A DNA stretch of 15,910 nt, from the NCBI GenBank assembly GCA_964657445.1, contig CAZZVB010000098.1:1-15910 (forward strand), given 5' to 3'. This stretch comes from LMUY01 sp964657445 (GTDB taxonomy: Bacteria; Pseudomonadota; Alphaproteobacteria; Acetobacterales; Acetobacteraceae). A model generated the notes under the pieces. The model saw only the letters and a list, made by a program, of their open reading frames with translations. It was not told the DNA's origin and made no database searches. This document shows, piece after piece, positions 1 to 8,548 of this stretch (the first letter of the stretch is position 1; every line of letters starts with the position of its first letter). The position numbers were made by a program, and so were the translations under genes.

Positions 1-32
1 CCGGCGACAAGGATGTTGAGGAAGCCGTTCAC
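1..32 (-). CDS. Possible start of a further minus-strand gene (ABC permease?), cut by the window edge
   Basis: On the minus strand a GTG at 32-30 opens a frame reading MNGFLNILVA before the sequence ends. A purine-rich GAAGGAG lies 11 bases upstream of the GTG. The hydrophobic opening resembles the first residues of LivH-type branched-chain amino acid permeases, and the gene just upstream on the same strand encodes a binding protein of that transporter class, so a permease is a sensible guess. Ten codons are too few to identify a family, and no other evidence is available here. Confidence 0.35.
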   Translation of the reverse strand, partial: MNGFLNILVA

Positions 33-45
33 GGGTCCGACTTCT

Positions 46-158
46 CCTTCTCCCGTCCCTTACGGGAGAGGGCTGGGGCGAGGACCCTTGGCGCGTACCA
101 ATCGAGAGTGCGGCTTCGCACCCTCAACCCGGCCCTCTGCCACCCGCGGGAGAGGAAG
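46..158. repeat. Hairpin-rich intergenic repeat (REP-like)
   Basis: This spacer between the binding-protein gene and the next gene holds several hairpins. TCTCCCGT (49-56) pairs with ACGGGAGA (62-69) across a 5-base loop. GTGCG (108-112) pairs with CGCAC (117-121). CCCGCGGG (143-150), followed by AGAGG, closes the element. CTCTCCC/GGGAGAG cores of this kind recur between genes in many GC-rich proteobacteria, and another copy of the core lies at 3607-3623. On the minus strand the hairpins fall just after the binding-protein stop, so they may also stabilise or end its transcript; no U-run follows. Confidence 0.55.
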
Positions 159-179
159 AAGATGCCGGCAAGGACCAAC

Positions 180-1400
180 CTAACTCCGCGACAGGTTGAG
201 CAGCTTCACGCCGGGTGCGACGGCTTCCGCCGGATACACCGCCTTCACCTGGCCGCCCTGCCATTGCGCGATCAGGGGCAGGGCGCGGATGTTCTGCATG
301 GTCTTGTCGAATTTCAGGCCGTAGCCCGTCTCGTAGGACCCGAACGGCTTATCCATCTTGGCGGCGGCTGTGATGACCTTGTCGTATTCGGTGCCGCCGG
401 CCGCGGTGATGCATTCCAGCAGCATTTTGGCGCCGACATAGGCGCTCATCGCCTGGGGCGCGATCGGGTCGCGGTTGTATTTGGCGCGGTAGGCGCCGAG
501 GAAGGCATGTGCGCCGGGGCCGTATCTGTCGTCCACGTCGGCGCGCGGGTAGGACACCAGCAGGACCCCGTCCAGATACTCCTTGCCGACCGCATCCAGC
601 GTTTCGAAGGTGTCGCCGGTGCCCACCAGCATGATCGCGGCCGGCTTGAACGACTGCTCCCGCGCCGTGCGCAGCAGTAAATTGTGATCGACCACGTAGC
701 CCGTGCTGAGCCAGAGATCGGGGCTGAAGTTCTTGGCGCGCAGGATGCTGTCCGACAGATCGACCGACCGTGCGCTGTGCGCGCCGATGCCGATCTGCTG
801 CACCCCAGCCAGCTTGAGCAGCCGCATCTGCTCGGTCGAAATCGACTTGCCGAACGCCGAATCCTCATGCTCGATCCAGACCTTCAGATCGCCCGGCGCC
901 TTGCCAAGCTGCGCCGCCACCAGCTTCGTGGTGCCCTCGACGGAGCGTTGCGCGAAGGAATCGCTCGCTGGGCCGCAGCGGGCATAATTGGGCAGGCCGC
1001 GATCCGTCAGGTCCCGCGCGAGCGCATTGGTTTCCCAATACAGGGTGTTGGTGTTCAGCGCAGCCTCGCTCGCCGCGTTGGAGATGGCGGTGACGTAGGT
1101 GCCGATCAGCACGTCCACCTTGTCGCGGCCGACCAGTTGTTCCACCGCGGCGATGCCTTCCTGCGCGCTGGTGGCAGAGCCGCGCACGATCTGCACTTGC
1201 CGCCCGAGTACGCCGCCGGCGGCGTTGGCATGCTCGACGGCCAATTCGAACCCGCGGGTGAGTTCGTCGCCATACAGCGCCATCGGGCCGGAATAGGGGT
1301 TCACCGCACCGATGCGGATCGGCGGGCCGGCCGCCTTTGCGCGGCGCGCCGATACGGCCAGGCCGGTTGCCAATGCTGCGAGACCGCGTCTCGTGATCAT
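180..1400 (-). CDS. ABC transporter substrate-binding protein, branched-chain amino acid/amide type
   Basis: A 406-residue periplasmic binding protein of the Peripla_BP_6/LivJ-like family, which captures a small molecule for an inner-membrane ABC importer. The N-terminus has a twin-arginine-like segment (TRRGLAALATG, residues 3-13) and a likely signal-peptidase site after AKA near residue 23. The mature part begins IRIGAVNPYSGPMALYG, the usual first strand and ligand loop of this family, followed by AANAAGGVLGR-type spacing and a long two-lobe domain; length is typical. The ATG at 1400 follows GGGGGAAAG. It is preceded by 89 bases (1401-1489) without a gene, in which I saw only a weak promoter-like pattern, so it may be read through from the catabolic operon or have its own start. 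LivJ-family proteins bind many acids and amides besides amino acids; here the ligand is probably the substrate of the adjacent enzymes. Confidence 0.9.
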   Translation of the reverse strand: MITRRGLAALATGLAVSARRAKAAGPPIRIGAVNPYSGPMALYGDELTRGFELAVEHANAAGGVLGRQVQIVRGSATSAQEGIAAVEQLVGRDKVDVLIGTYVTAISNAASEAALNTNTLYWETNALARDLTDRGLPNYARCGPASDSFAQRSVEGTTKLVAAQLGKAPGDLKVWIEHEDSAFGKSISTEQMRLLKLAGVQQIGIGAHSARSVDLSDSILRAKNFSPDLWLSTGYVVDHNLLLRTAREQSFKPAAIMLVGTGDTFETLDAVGKEYLDGVLLVSYPRADVDDRYGPGAHAFLGAYRAKYNRDPIAPQAMSAYVGAKMLLECITAAGGTEYDKVITAAAKMDKPFGSYETGYGLKFDKTMQNIRALPLIAQWQGGQVKAVYPAEAVAPGVKLLNLSRS

Positions 1401-1489
1401 GGTGCTTTCCCCCGGGCGATCTCTTGCCGCAACGCAGCGGTGGACCTTTGGCGGTCAGATTAGCAGCAGAAAGATCGTTCGCAAGCGCA

Positions 1490-2788
1490 TTATTTTCCCG
1501 CCGGTTGCAGCTGCGCCCGTCCGCGCCGGGCTTCCTTGGCGAGGTCGCGCCGGTACGCCGCCGGGTCGAGTTCCAGGCCGTAGCGCGGGCTGTCCGGATA
1601 CAGCTTCTTGATGGCCGCACGCTCCCGCCGGATCGCCGCCATCATCTCGGCCTCGGACGGCAGGCCCACCTGGCCGGTTTCGATCGCGGCAATCCACTCC
1701 GCCTGGTCATCCATCATGCGGATGTTGCCGCCGCCCGTGACGTTGAAGAAGCCGCAGAAATACAGCCCGGCGTGGCCTGGCCGAACCACCCGGCAATACA
1801 GGTCAAGCCATTGCCCGCATACCGGCGAAAGCTCCGGCGTCAGGAATGGCAGATCGACCTCATAGCCGGTTGCAGCGATCATCGTGTCGTAGGCGGCAGC
1901 GCTACCGTCGGTGAAATGCACCTCGTTGCCCGCCACCGCGGAGATGCCCGGCTTCGCGGTGACCCGGCCCCAAATGAATTGCGACATCAGCAGATGGTGC
2001 CCGGCGGGGTGGGTGCGGGTCTTGGGCGTGGTGAAGCCCCATTGCTCCATCCGCCCATGCGCCATGCGGGAGATCGCCTCCCGTATGCGCCGCCGCAGCG
2101 GCCACGGCATCCACGGCTTCTCGATCCGGCCTAGCACGCGTGAGGTGGGCACGCCGAGGAACATGCGCGGCATCATCAGCACGGGGGAGCGCGCGGCGAT
2201 GGTGGTGGACGCCGCAAACGGGCTGATATCGGCCGCGATGTCGCAAGCGCTATTGCCGACGCCCACCACCAGCACCCGCTGCCCGGCAAACGGCTCCGGC
2301 GTCCGGTAGCTGTGGGAGTGCAGGTAGGTGCCGGTGAAATCCTGCGCGAAAGGCGGGTGTTTCGGCACGCCCTGATGCCCTGACGCGATCACTACGCAGT
2401 CGAAATCCTGCTGCGCGCCACCGTCCAGCGTCACCCGCCAGCGCGTGCCGCCCGGCTCCACCGCCGTGACCCGGCTGCGGAAGCGGATGTGCGGCACGAT
2501 GGCGAAATGCTCCGCGTAGGCCCGCAGATAGGCTGTGACTTGCACGTGGTCGGCATAAAGCGGGGTGCCGTCGGGGAATGGGAAATCCTTGTAGGCTGTG
2601 ACGCGGTTTTCGGAGTTCAGGTGCAGTGAGCGGTAGGCTGGGCTCAGGCCGTTATCGTTGCCGTACACCCACAGCCCGCCGATGTGCGACCCGAGTTCGA
2701 ACACCGTGACACCGATGCCGCGCTGCATCAGGTGCTTTGCGGCCGACAGCCCGGCGGCGCCGGCGCCGATTACGGCCGCCTGTTTCAC
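1490..2788 (-). CDS. Flavin-containing monooxygenase (class B, FMO-like)
   Basis: A 432-residue NADPH- and FAD-dependent monooxygenase. The FAD-binding GAGAAG is at residues 8-13, the second dinucleotide motif GVGNSA at 176-181, and ATGYE at 306-310. The class signature FxGxxxHxxxY is intact at 151-161 (FTGTYLHSHSY); Tyr rather than Trp at its end points to the FMO/N-hydroxylating branch more than to classical Baeyer-Villiger enzymes, although some FMOs do perform Baeyer-Villiger chemistry. Length fits bacterial FMOs. The start is a GTG at 2788 that overlaps the stop of the upstream dehydrogenase gene by four bases (GTGA), implying translational coupling. The likely role is insertion of one oxygen atom at N, S or a carbonyl carbon of the operon's substrate. 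The family assignment is firm; the substrate is unknown. Confidence 0.9.
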   Translation of the reverse strand: MKQAAVIGAGAAGLSAAKHLMQRGIGVTVFELGSHIGGLWVYGNDNGLSPAYRSLHLNSENRVTAYKDFPFPDGTPLYADHVQVTAYLRAYAEHFAIVPHIRFRSRVTAVEPGGTRWRVTLDGGAQQDFDCVVIASGHQGVPKHPPFAQDFTGTYLHSHSYRTPEPFAGQRVLVVGVGNSACDIAADISPFAASTTIAARSPVLMMPRMFLGVPTSRVLGRIEKPWMPWPLRRRIREAISRMAHGRMEQWGFTTPKTRTHPAGHHLLMSQFIWGRVTAKPGISAVAGNEVHFTDGSAAAYDTMIAATGYEVDLPFLTPELSPVCGQWLDLYCRVVRPGHAGLYFCGFFNVTGGGNIRMMDDQAEWIAAIETGQVGLPSEAEMMAAIRRERAAIKKLYPDSPRYGLELDPAAYRRDLAKEARRGRAQLQPAGK

Positions 2789-3579
2789 TGCGGGCGGTCG
2801 TAGCCGGGGCGGGGTATCAGCCCCATGATGCCGCGAGTGAAGCCGCCATCGACGGTGATTTCGTCGCCGGTGATGTAGCTGGATCGCGGGCTGGCCAGGA
2901 ACAGCACGGCCTCTGCGATGTCCTCCGGGCGGCCGATGCGCCCGGCGGGGATGACGGCGCTGCGGGCGGCCGTGATCGCCGGGTCATCGTAGAAGGCTTG
3001 GCTGAGCGGCGTCAGGATCATGCCGGGATTGACGACGTTGCTGCGGATGGCGGCGCTGCCCCATTCCGTCGCCAACTGGCGCGACAGCATGACGATGCCG
3101 GCCTTGGCCACGCTGTAGGCGCCGCTGAACCCGGTGGCGTGGTGGGCGGCGATGGAGGCGATATGCACCATGGCTCCTCCGCCGCGCGTGCGCATCTGCG
3201 CGCCGAACTGCTGCGCGCAGAGCAGGTAGCCGGTGAGGTTGACCGACAGCAGCAGGTTCCACTCCGCCAGCGAGATGGTCGCCAGTGGCCCAGGCCGCAG
3301 CAGCCCGGCATTGTTCACCAGCACGCCGCACGGCCCGAACGCCTCTGTGCTGGCCTGAGCGGCGGCGGCAACGCTCGCCGGGTCGGAGACGTCGCACGGG
3401 ATGGCGCGTGCGTCGGCGCCGGCCTGCTGCACGAGGCGGAGCGTTTCCCCGAGCCCGGCCTCGTCACGGTCCAGCAGCGACAGCCTGCCGCCAGCGCGGG
3501 CCAACGCCAGCGCAATGGCACGGCCGATGCCGCCGGAGGCGCCGGTGACGGCGCAGGTTTGGCCGTCCAAGTCGCGCAT
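2785..3579 (-). CDS. Short-chain dehydrogenase/reductase (SDR family)
   Basis: A 264-residue cytosolic NAD(P)-dependent alcohol dehydrogenase/ketoreductase of the classical SDR type. Visible motifs are TGASGGIG at 12-19 (cofactor loop), CDV at 62-64, NNAG at 89-92, Asn114, catalytic Ser142, Tyr155 and Lys159 (YSVAK), and the PG segment after NVVNPGM. Asp37 after the second strand (LLDRD) suggests NAD(H) preference. An in-frame ATG at 3675 would add 32 residues that look like translated hyuB 3' end and repeat; the ATG at 3579 has GGGGAGG upstream and gives the normal family length, so I chose it. It lies 19 bases after hyuB and overlaps the monooxygenase gene. Probably it interconverts an alcohol and a ketone in the same pathway. 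Confidence 0.9.
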   Translation of the reverse strand: MRDLDGQTCAVTGASGGIGRAIALALARAGGRLSLLDRDEAGLGETLRLVQQAGADARAIPCDVSDPASVAAAAQASTEAFGPCGVLVNNAGLLRPGPLATISLAEWNLLLSVNLTGYLLCAQQFGAQMRTRGGGAMVHIASIAAHHATGFSGAYSVAKAGIVMLSRQLATEWGSAAIRSNVVNPGMILTPLSQAFYDDPAITAARSAVIPAGRIGRPEDIAEAVLFLASPRSSYITGDEITVDGGFTRGIMGLIPRPGYDRPQ

Positions 3580-3598
3580 AGTCAGGCTGCCTCCCCGT

Positions 3599-5341
3599 TC
3601 AAAACACTCTCCCTCCGGGAGAGGTGCGGTCCAGCGTGTAATGCAGGCGGTCGCCAGTCTGCCGCGTTGTCGCAACGGTCACGCCGTACACGCCTTCCGC
3701 CACATCGCGGCTTATCAGGCCGGCATTGAGGTCGCTCTCCACGGCGTCCACGTCGCGCTGCCGGGGGTCGCGGAAGCCGCCGCCGCCGGGGGAGGCGAGG
3801 CGGACGCTGTCACCGGCTGCCAGCGGATGCCGCTCGATCTTGCTGCGGAAGGCAGGCGTCCATTCTTGCCCGCCCGTGGTGATCCGCACCTCGTTCGGCG
3901 CCGCGTCGTGGCCGCCCTGGGCGCCTGGGGGGTGGTGGTCCACGCGGTCGCCCAGCACCGACAGCACGCAGTCCGCCAGTGCGGTGATGCCATAGGCGGT
4001 GCCGCATCCGCCGCGGTGCCAGCCATCGCCGCCGGAGCCTTCGCGGATACGGTAATACTCGAAGCGCAGCGGGTAACGGTGTTCGGACATTTCGACCGAC
4101 ATGAACTTGGCCATCGAACCCGGCGGCGTGCCGTTCACCAGCCCGTCGGACGCGCGGCTGGCGCCGTATCCGCCGGGGTAGGGATACACCGCGACGTAAT
4201 AGCCGCCGGTCTTCGGGTCGCGACCGGACAGGGTTGCCACGCCCGTGGTGCCGAACGGGGCGGCGGGCACAACGTCCGGGATCGCCTGCACCAGCGCTGC
4301 GAACACCACGTCCACCACGCGCTGCGTCACGTCCGTGGTGCCGCCGACCGGGGACGGGTATTCCGCGGCGAGGATGGTGCGACCGGGAATGGTGAAGCGT
4401 GTCGGCCGGAACGCGCCGCCATTGACCGGCACCTCGGGAAAGACGTGCTTCAGCGCGACCAGGCACAACGACATGGTCGTGCTGTCGGAGATGTTCATCG
4501 GCCCGCGCGCGGCAGGGGCGGTGCCGGTGAAATCGAAATGCAGATCGCTGCCGTCAACGGTCAGCGACAGCACCACCTTCAGCGGCGCATCCACCACGCC
4601 GTCATTGTCGAACCAGTCGGTCGCGCAATAGGTGCCGTCCGGGATTTCCGCGATGTACGACCGCATCTGCGTTTCCGACCGGTCCATCATTTCGGCAATG
4701 CAGCCTTGCAGCGTCGCCTCGCCGTATTTCGCGACCAGCGCTTCCAGCCCACGGCGGCCGACGTTGAACACGTTGACCATGGCGGCAAGGTCACCCTCGA
4801 TCTGCCGCGGCAGGCGAACGTTGGCGGTGATGAACTGCACCAGCGCGGCGTTGTAGCGGCCTTCGTCGTACAGCTTCAGCGGCGGGATGATGATGCCTTC
4901 CTGATGGATTTCCGTGGCCGACGGCGCCCAGCCGCCGGGCACGCTGCCGCCCATGTCCATCCAGTGCCCGGTGTTGGCAAACAGCGCGAACAGCTTGCCA
5001 TTCACGAAGGCGGGCGACACCAGGACGATGTCGTTCAGATGCGTGCCGCTGAGATACGGGTCGTTCAGCATCCATAGATCACCGGGCTTGAACCCGCCTT
5101 GGGCCTGCGCCGTCGCGATCACGCGCTGCACCGTCCACTGCATGTTGGCGAGGAACTGCGGCAGGCCGTAGCTGCCCTGCGCGATCGTCTCCCCGCTGAC
5201 CGGGTCGTAGAGCCCGTGCGCGCAGTCATTGGTTTCGGAGATGATGGGCGAAATGGCGGCCCGGATCAGGTGCAGATCCATTTCGTCGGCGATCTGCTCC
5301 AGCGCGCCGCGCACGACCGCGAGGGTGACCGGGTCCATCAT
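3599..5341 (-). CDS. hyuB: Hydantoinase/oxoprolinase/acetone-carboxylase family, subunit B
   Basis: A 580-residue HyuB-family subunit, the partner of HyuA next to it. Family hallmarks are NDPY (93-96), GTHLND (99-104), then His126, Asp129 and Gly-Gly (131-132) in the metal-site region. The glycine-rich C-terminal block SPGGGGFRDPRQRD is followed by the usual DLNAGLISRDVAEGVYGV. HyuAB complexes use ATP to open hydantoin, oxoproline or lactam rings, or to carboxylate ketones such as acetone and acetophenone; the sequence alone does not separate these. A frame extends upstream to 5521, but that part is out-of-frame hyuA. The first ATG (5341) overlaps the hyuA stop as ATGA, and a second ATG follows immediately at 5338. 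The last codons run through a CTCTCCC/GGGAGAG hairpin, so the C-terminal tail (about SPGGRVF) is repeat-derived. Confidence 0.92.
   Translation of the reverse strand: MMDPVTLAVVRGALEQIADEMDLHLIRAAISPIISETNDCAHGLYDPVSGETIAQGSYGLPQFLANMQWTVQRVIATAQAQGGFKPGDLWMLNDPYLSGTHLNDIVLVSPAFVNGKLFALFANTGHWMDMGGSVPGGWAPSATEIHQEGIIIPPLKLYDEGRYNAALVQFITANVRLPRQIEGDLAAMVNVFNVGRRGLEALVAKYGEATLQGCIAEMMDRSETQMRSYIAEIPDGTYCATDWFDNDGVVDAPLKVVLSLTVDGSDLHFDFTGTAPAARGPMNISDSTTMSLCLVALKHVFPEVPVNGGAFRPTRFTIPGRTILAAEYPSPVGGTTDVTQRVVDVVFAALVQAIPDVVPAAPFGTTGVATLSGRDPKTGGYYVAVYPYPGGYGASRASDGLVNGTPPGSMAKFMSVEMSEHRYPLRFEYYRIREGSGGDGWHRGGCGTAYGITALADCVLSVLGDRVDHHPPGAQGGHDAAPNEVRITTGGQEWTPAFRSKIERHPLAAGDSVRLASPGGGGFRDPRQRDVDAVESDLNAGLISRDVAEGVYGVTVATTRQTGDRLHYTLDRTSPGGRVF
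3607..3623. repeat. CTCTCCC/GGGAGAG hairpin inside the 3' end of hyuB
   Basis: A perfect 7-base inverted repeat, CTCTCCC (3607-3613) and GGGAGAG (3617-3623), with a 3-base loop. It matches the core of the hairpin at 49-69. Here it is translated as the last residues of HyuB and lies 28 bases ahead of the dehydrogenase ATG, so it may influence translation or stability at the hyuB-SDR junction. No T-run accompanies it, so it is not a typical intrinsic terminator. Confidence 0.6.
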
Positions 5342-7359
5342 GCCATTTCGACCAGGATGTTGTCGAAGCTGTCGATGCGGGCGGTCATGCCCGGTTCGAT
5401 CACGCTGGTGGTGTCGGCCTGTTCGACGATGGCAGGGCCGTGGAAGGTTTCGCCCGACCGTAGGCGCTGGCGGTCGTAAATCGGCGTTTCGATCCAGCCG
5501 CTGAAATAGACCGGGCGGCAACTGGCGGGCGTGGCGGTGGACGGCGTCGCGGCCTTTGCCTCCCGCCGCTGCGGGCCGGCGCGCACGCCGCGCACGGCGG
5601 TTTTCAGGCTGACGATCACGGTCGGCAGGTCGCCCAGTGTGTTGCCGTATTCGCGCCGGTACACGTCGGCGAAGGCTTCAGCCATGCGCGTGGGCGGCCA
5701 CTCAGCCTCTACAGGGACGCGCAATGTATGGATCTGGCCGGCGTAGGACATTTCAGCGACGTGGCTGACGATGATCTGCTGCACCGGGGTCTCGCCGGCC
5801 AGCAGGGCATCACGGGCGTCGCGCGCCTGGCCGTGCAGGATGTCCGCGACCCTGCCCGCATCCAGCGCCGCCACGCGCGCCTCGAGCGTCTGCGACAGGT
5901 CGAAGCGGATGTCGGCGATGGCGCAGCCCAGGGCGCACAGCACGCCGGGGTGGGGCGGGATCAGCATGGTGCGGACGCCGACCTCGCGCATGATCGCGGC
6001 GCCATGCAGCGGCCCGGCGCCGCCGAACGCCACTAGCACGAAGTCGCGCGGGTCATGGCCCTGTTCTACCGACAGCAGGCGAGTGCGGCCGGCCATGCGC
6101 TGGTTGACGATCGTCAGGATCGCCTCCGCGGTCGCTTCCACGCCGAGGCCGATCTGTTCGCCCAGCCTGGCGATGGCGGCGCGCGCACCGGCGATATCCA
6201 GTGACGCCAGGTGTTTCAGGCCGATCGGGTGGTCCGCGTTGATTCGCGCCAGCACCGCGTTCACGTCGGTCACGGTCGGCTCCGTCCCGCCGCGGCCGAA
6301 GCATACCGGGCCTGGAACGGCCCCTGCGCTGCGCGGCCCGACCTGCAGAATGCCGCCGCGGTCGAGGTAGGCGATGGAGCCGCCGCCGGCGCCGATCGTG
6401 TGCACGTCGATCATCGGCAGGCGCAGCGGGATGCGGAAATCGAGGTCGGTGGTGTCCGCCACGCGCGGGTTGCCGCCCACCACGACCGAAACGTCGTAGC
6501 TGGTGCCGCCCATGTCGCCGGTGATGACGTTGTCGAACCCGGCCTCCGCTGCCAGCCGGGCCGCCGCCATGACCCCGGCCGCCGGGCCGGAGCGCACGAT
6601 GTTCGCCGCGCGCTGCGGCAGTTGCTTCAACGGCACCAGCCCGCCGTTGGATTGCATGACCAGCGTCTGGCTGGCGAAGCCGCGATCGGCCAGCTTGACC
6701 TGCAGGTTGCGCGCGTATCGCGACACCAGCGGCTGCAAATAGCCTTGCACGGTGGCCGTGCTGGTCCGCTCGAACTCGTAATACTCGCGCACGACGCTGC
6801 TGGAGGTGACGACCTGCCAATCCGGATTGGCCTGCAACAGCATGTCGCGCACGCGGTTTTCGTGGTCAGGATTAGCATAGGAATGTAGAAACGAGACGAT
6901 CACCGCCTCCACATCTAGCCCCATCAGAGTATCGGCCAAGTCGCGCACCTCGGCGTCATCCAATGCGCGTAGCACGGCGCCGGTCTGGTCCAGCCGCTCA
7001 TCCAGCTCCCAGCGCAACTCGCGCGGCACCAGCGGCTCGTGCACGCCGGTCAGCCCATACATGCGCTGCCGGTCGCGCCGCCCGAGTTCGAGGATGTCGC
7101 GGAAGCCGCGCGTGGTGATGAGGGCGCACCTGGCCCCCTTGCGCTCAATCACAGCGTTGGTGGCGATGGTGGTGCCGTGCAGGATGAGGTCCACGCTCGA
7201 CGGCGCAATCTCAGCGGCCGCAAGCGCGTCCACCAGGCCCTGTGATGGATCGCTGGGTGTGGACGGCACTTTCAGCACGCGGTCCACGGATACGCCGTCG
7301 CGCGAATAGAACAGGTCGGTGAAGGTCCCGCCTACGTCGATGCCCACCACGCCGGGCAT
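5338..7359 (-). CDS. hyuA: Hydantoinase/oxoprolinase/acetone-carboxylase family, subunit A
   Basis: A 673-residue HyuA-family ATPase subunit with an actin/hexokinase-like ATP site. The first phosphate loop GIDVGGTFTD is at 6-15 and HGTTIATNAVIERKG at 61-75. The second phosphate region GDMGGTSYDVS is at 281-291, GAGGGS at 323-328, and AFGGAGPLHG near 444-453. Length is typical for HyuA/acetone carboxylase beta/OplaH N-half. It activates the substrate with ATP while HyuB supplies the rest of the active site. The frame extends upstream to 7452, but the ATG at 7359 lies one base after the CoA-transferase stop and begins the conserved MPGVVGIDVGG, so I chose it. Substrate alternatives are a lactam, a hydantoin or a ketone plus bicarbonate. 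No third small subunit (acetone carboxylase gamma) is seen in the window. Confidence 0.92.
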   Translation of the reverse strand: MPGVVGIDVGGTFTDLFYSRDGVSVDRVLKVPSTPSDPSQGLVDALAAAEIAPSSVDLILHGTTIATNAVIERKGARCALITTRGFRDILELGRRDRQRMYGLTGVHEPLVPRELRWELDERLDQTGAVLRALDDAEVRDLADTLMGLDVEAVIVSFLHSYANPDHENRVRDMLLQANPDWQVVTSSSVVREYYEFERTSTATVQGYLQPLVSRYARNLQVKLADRGFASQTLVMQSNGGLVPLKQLPQRAANIVRSGPAAGVMAAARLAAEAGFDNVITGDMGGTSYDVSVVVGGNPRVADTTDLDFRIPLRLPMIDVHTIGAGGGSIAYLDRGGILQVGPRSAGAVPGPVCFGRGGTEPTVTDVNAVLARINADHPIGLKHLASLDIAGARAAIARLGEQIGLGVEATAEAILTIVNQRMAGRTRLLSVEQGHDPRDFVLVAFGGAGPLHGAAIMREVGVRTMLIPPHPGVLCALGCAIADIRFDLSQTLEARVAALDAGRVADILHGQARDARDALLAGETPVQQIIVSHVAEMSYAGQIHTLRVPVEAEWPPTRMAEAFADVYRREYGNTLGDLPTVIVSLKTAVRGVRAGPQRREAKAATPSTATPASCRPVYFSGWIETPIYDRQRLRSGETFHGPAIVEQADTTSVIEPGMTARIDSFDNILVEMA

Positions 7360-7360
7360 A

Positions 7361-8548
7361 TCAGACCACCCCGCCCCGGCGGAGGGCCGTGATCTGATCC
7401 TCCGTCCGGTCCACCCGGCGCAGCACCGCATCCGTGTCGGCGCCGAGCGCATGGCTCGGATCGAGCGTGATCGGGTCGCTGTCGCGGTAGCGCATCGGCG
7501 ATTGCATCACGACGATGCGGCCGAGCTCCGGATGGTCCTGCCATTGCAGCGAGCCGCGTTCGTGCAGATGCGGATCGTTCACCACCTCGTTCAGGTCGCG
7601 AACCGGGGCGCAGGGCACGCGGTTGGCCATCAGGTGCTTGAACAGGGCTTCCTTCGACCGCGTTGCCGTCCATTCGGAGACGATGGAGTCCACCACATCG
7701 ATATGGGCCACACGGTCCTTCAGCGAGGCAAAGCGCGGATCGTCCGCCAGATCTAGCCGCTCCATCGCCGTGAGCAGGGACCGCCAGTGCACGTCGCCGA
7801 CGCAGATGATGGCGATGAAGCCGTCGGTCGCCGGATAGACGTTGTAGGGCGCTTCCGCCATGCCGCCATGCCGGTTGCCGGTGCGCGGGGGCACATCGCC
7901 GCCGGTGCCGAAGTGCAGGCCGAGGCTGGAACTGAGCGAGGGATAGACCGCGTCCATCATCGCCACCTCCACCTGCCGGCCAACGCCGGTCTTTTCGCGT
8001 TCGTATAGCGCGGTGACGATCGCGCCGTAGAGATGCGTTCCGGCGAAGAAGTCGCACAGCGCCGGGCCGGCCTTGACCGGCGGGCGGTCGGGAAACCCAG
8101 TGATGCTCATTACGCCAGCCATCGCCTGCACCGTGAGGTCCATCGCCGGGTAGTCGCGATACGGGCCGGAGCTGCCGAAGCCCGAGCTTTGCGCGTAGAT
8201 CAGCCGCGGGTTGATCGCCTGCAGCGCGTCCGCGCCAAGGCCCAGCCTATGCATCACCCCGGGCGCGAAGTTCTCCACCAGCACGTCGGCATCCCGCACT
8301 AGGTCGCGCAGAATCGCCTTGCCCTCCTCGGCTTTGAGGTTGAGCATCAGGCTCTGCTTGCAGCCGTTGAGCATGGCAAAGGGCAGCGCGGCGCCACCCA
8401 CGACGCCGCGCCTGCGCAGCGACTCCCCACCCGGCGGCTCGATCTTGATGACGGTGGCGCCCGCCGTGGCCATCAGGAAGGTGGCGTAGGGGCCGTTGTA
8501 GATCTGGCTGAGATCGATGACCGTGACGCCGTCGAGCGGGAGCGGCAT
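7361..8548 (-). CDS. Class III CoA-transferase (CaiB/BaiF family)
   Basis: A 395-residue formyl-CoA/carnitine-type CoA-transferase, which moves CoA from a donor thioester to a carboxylic acid. Characteristic stretches are MPLPLDGVTVIDLSQ, IKIEPPGG (34-41), the CoA-site segment LVENFAPGVMHRLGL (90-104), and AMDLTVQAMAG, in which Asp137 matches the catalytic aspartate that forms the acyl-enzyme anhydride. The GGMAEAPYNVYPATDG block and the C-terminal VPCAPV are also usual for the family. An in-frame ATG at 8596 exists, but ATG 8548 overlaps the upstream gene's stop as TGATG and matches the family N-terminus. It probably activates the acid produced by the HyuAB, SDR or monooxygenase steps; the donor and acceptor cannot be read from sequence. 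Confidence 0.92.
   Translation of the reverse strand: MPLPLDGVTVIDLSQIYNGPYATFLMATAGATVIKIEPPGGESLRRRGVVGGAALPFAMLNGCKQSLMLNLKAEEGKAILRDLVRDADVLVENFAPGVMHRLGLGADALQAINPRLIYAQSSGFGSSGPYRDYPAMDLTVQAMAGVMSITGFPDRPPVKAGPALCDFFAGTHLYGAIVTALYEREKTGVGRQVEVAMMDAVYPSLSSSLGLHFGTGGDVPPRTGNRHGGMAEAPYNVYPATDGFIAIICVGDVHWRSLLTAMERLDLADDPRFASLKDRVAHIDVVDSIVSEWTATRSKEALFKHLMANRVPCAPVRDLNEVVNDPHLHERGSLQWQDHPELGRIVVMQSPMRYRDSDPITLDPSHALGADTDAVLRRVDRTEDQITALRRGGVV

Noticed and set aside
684..1463. 259-residue plus-strand frame over the binding-protein gene
   Set aside because: Antisense shadow of the binding protein, which has a signal peptide, a ribosome site and a family match.
1401..1489. Promoter TTGCGA/TAATCT on the minus strand ahead of the binding-protein gene
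   Set aside because: The -10 matches consensus at only three positions; too weak to list as a feature.
2737..3729. 330-residue plus-strand frame over the SDR gene
   Set aside because: Shadow of the SDR gene; composition is typical of an antisense frame and no motif is seen.
3401..5077. 558-residue plus-strand open frame opposite hyuB
   Set aside because: It is the antisense of a well-conserved HyuB; the translation is His/Arg/Ala-rich without any domain. Long antisense frames are expected at this GC content.
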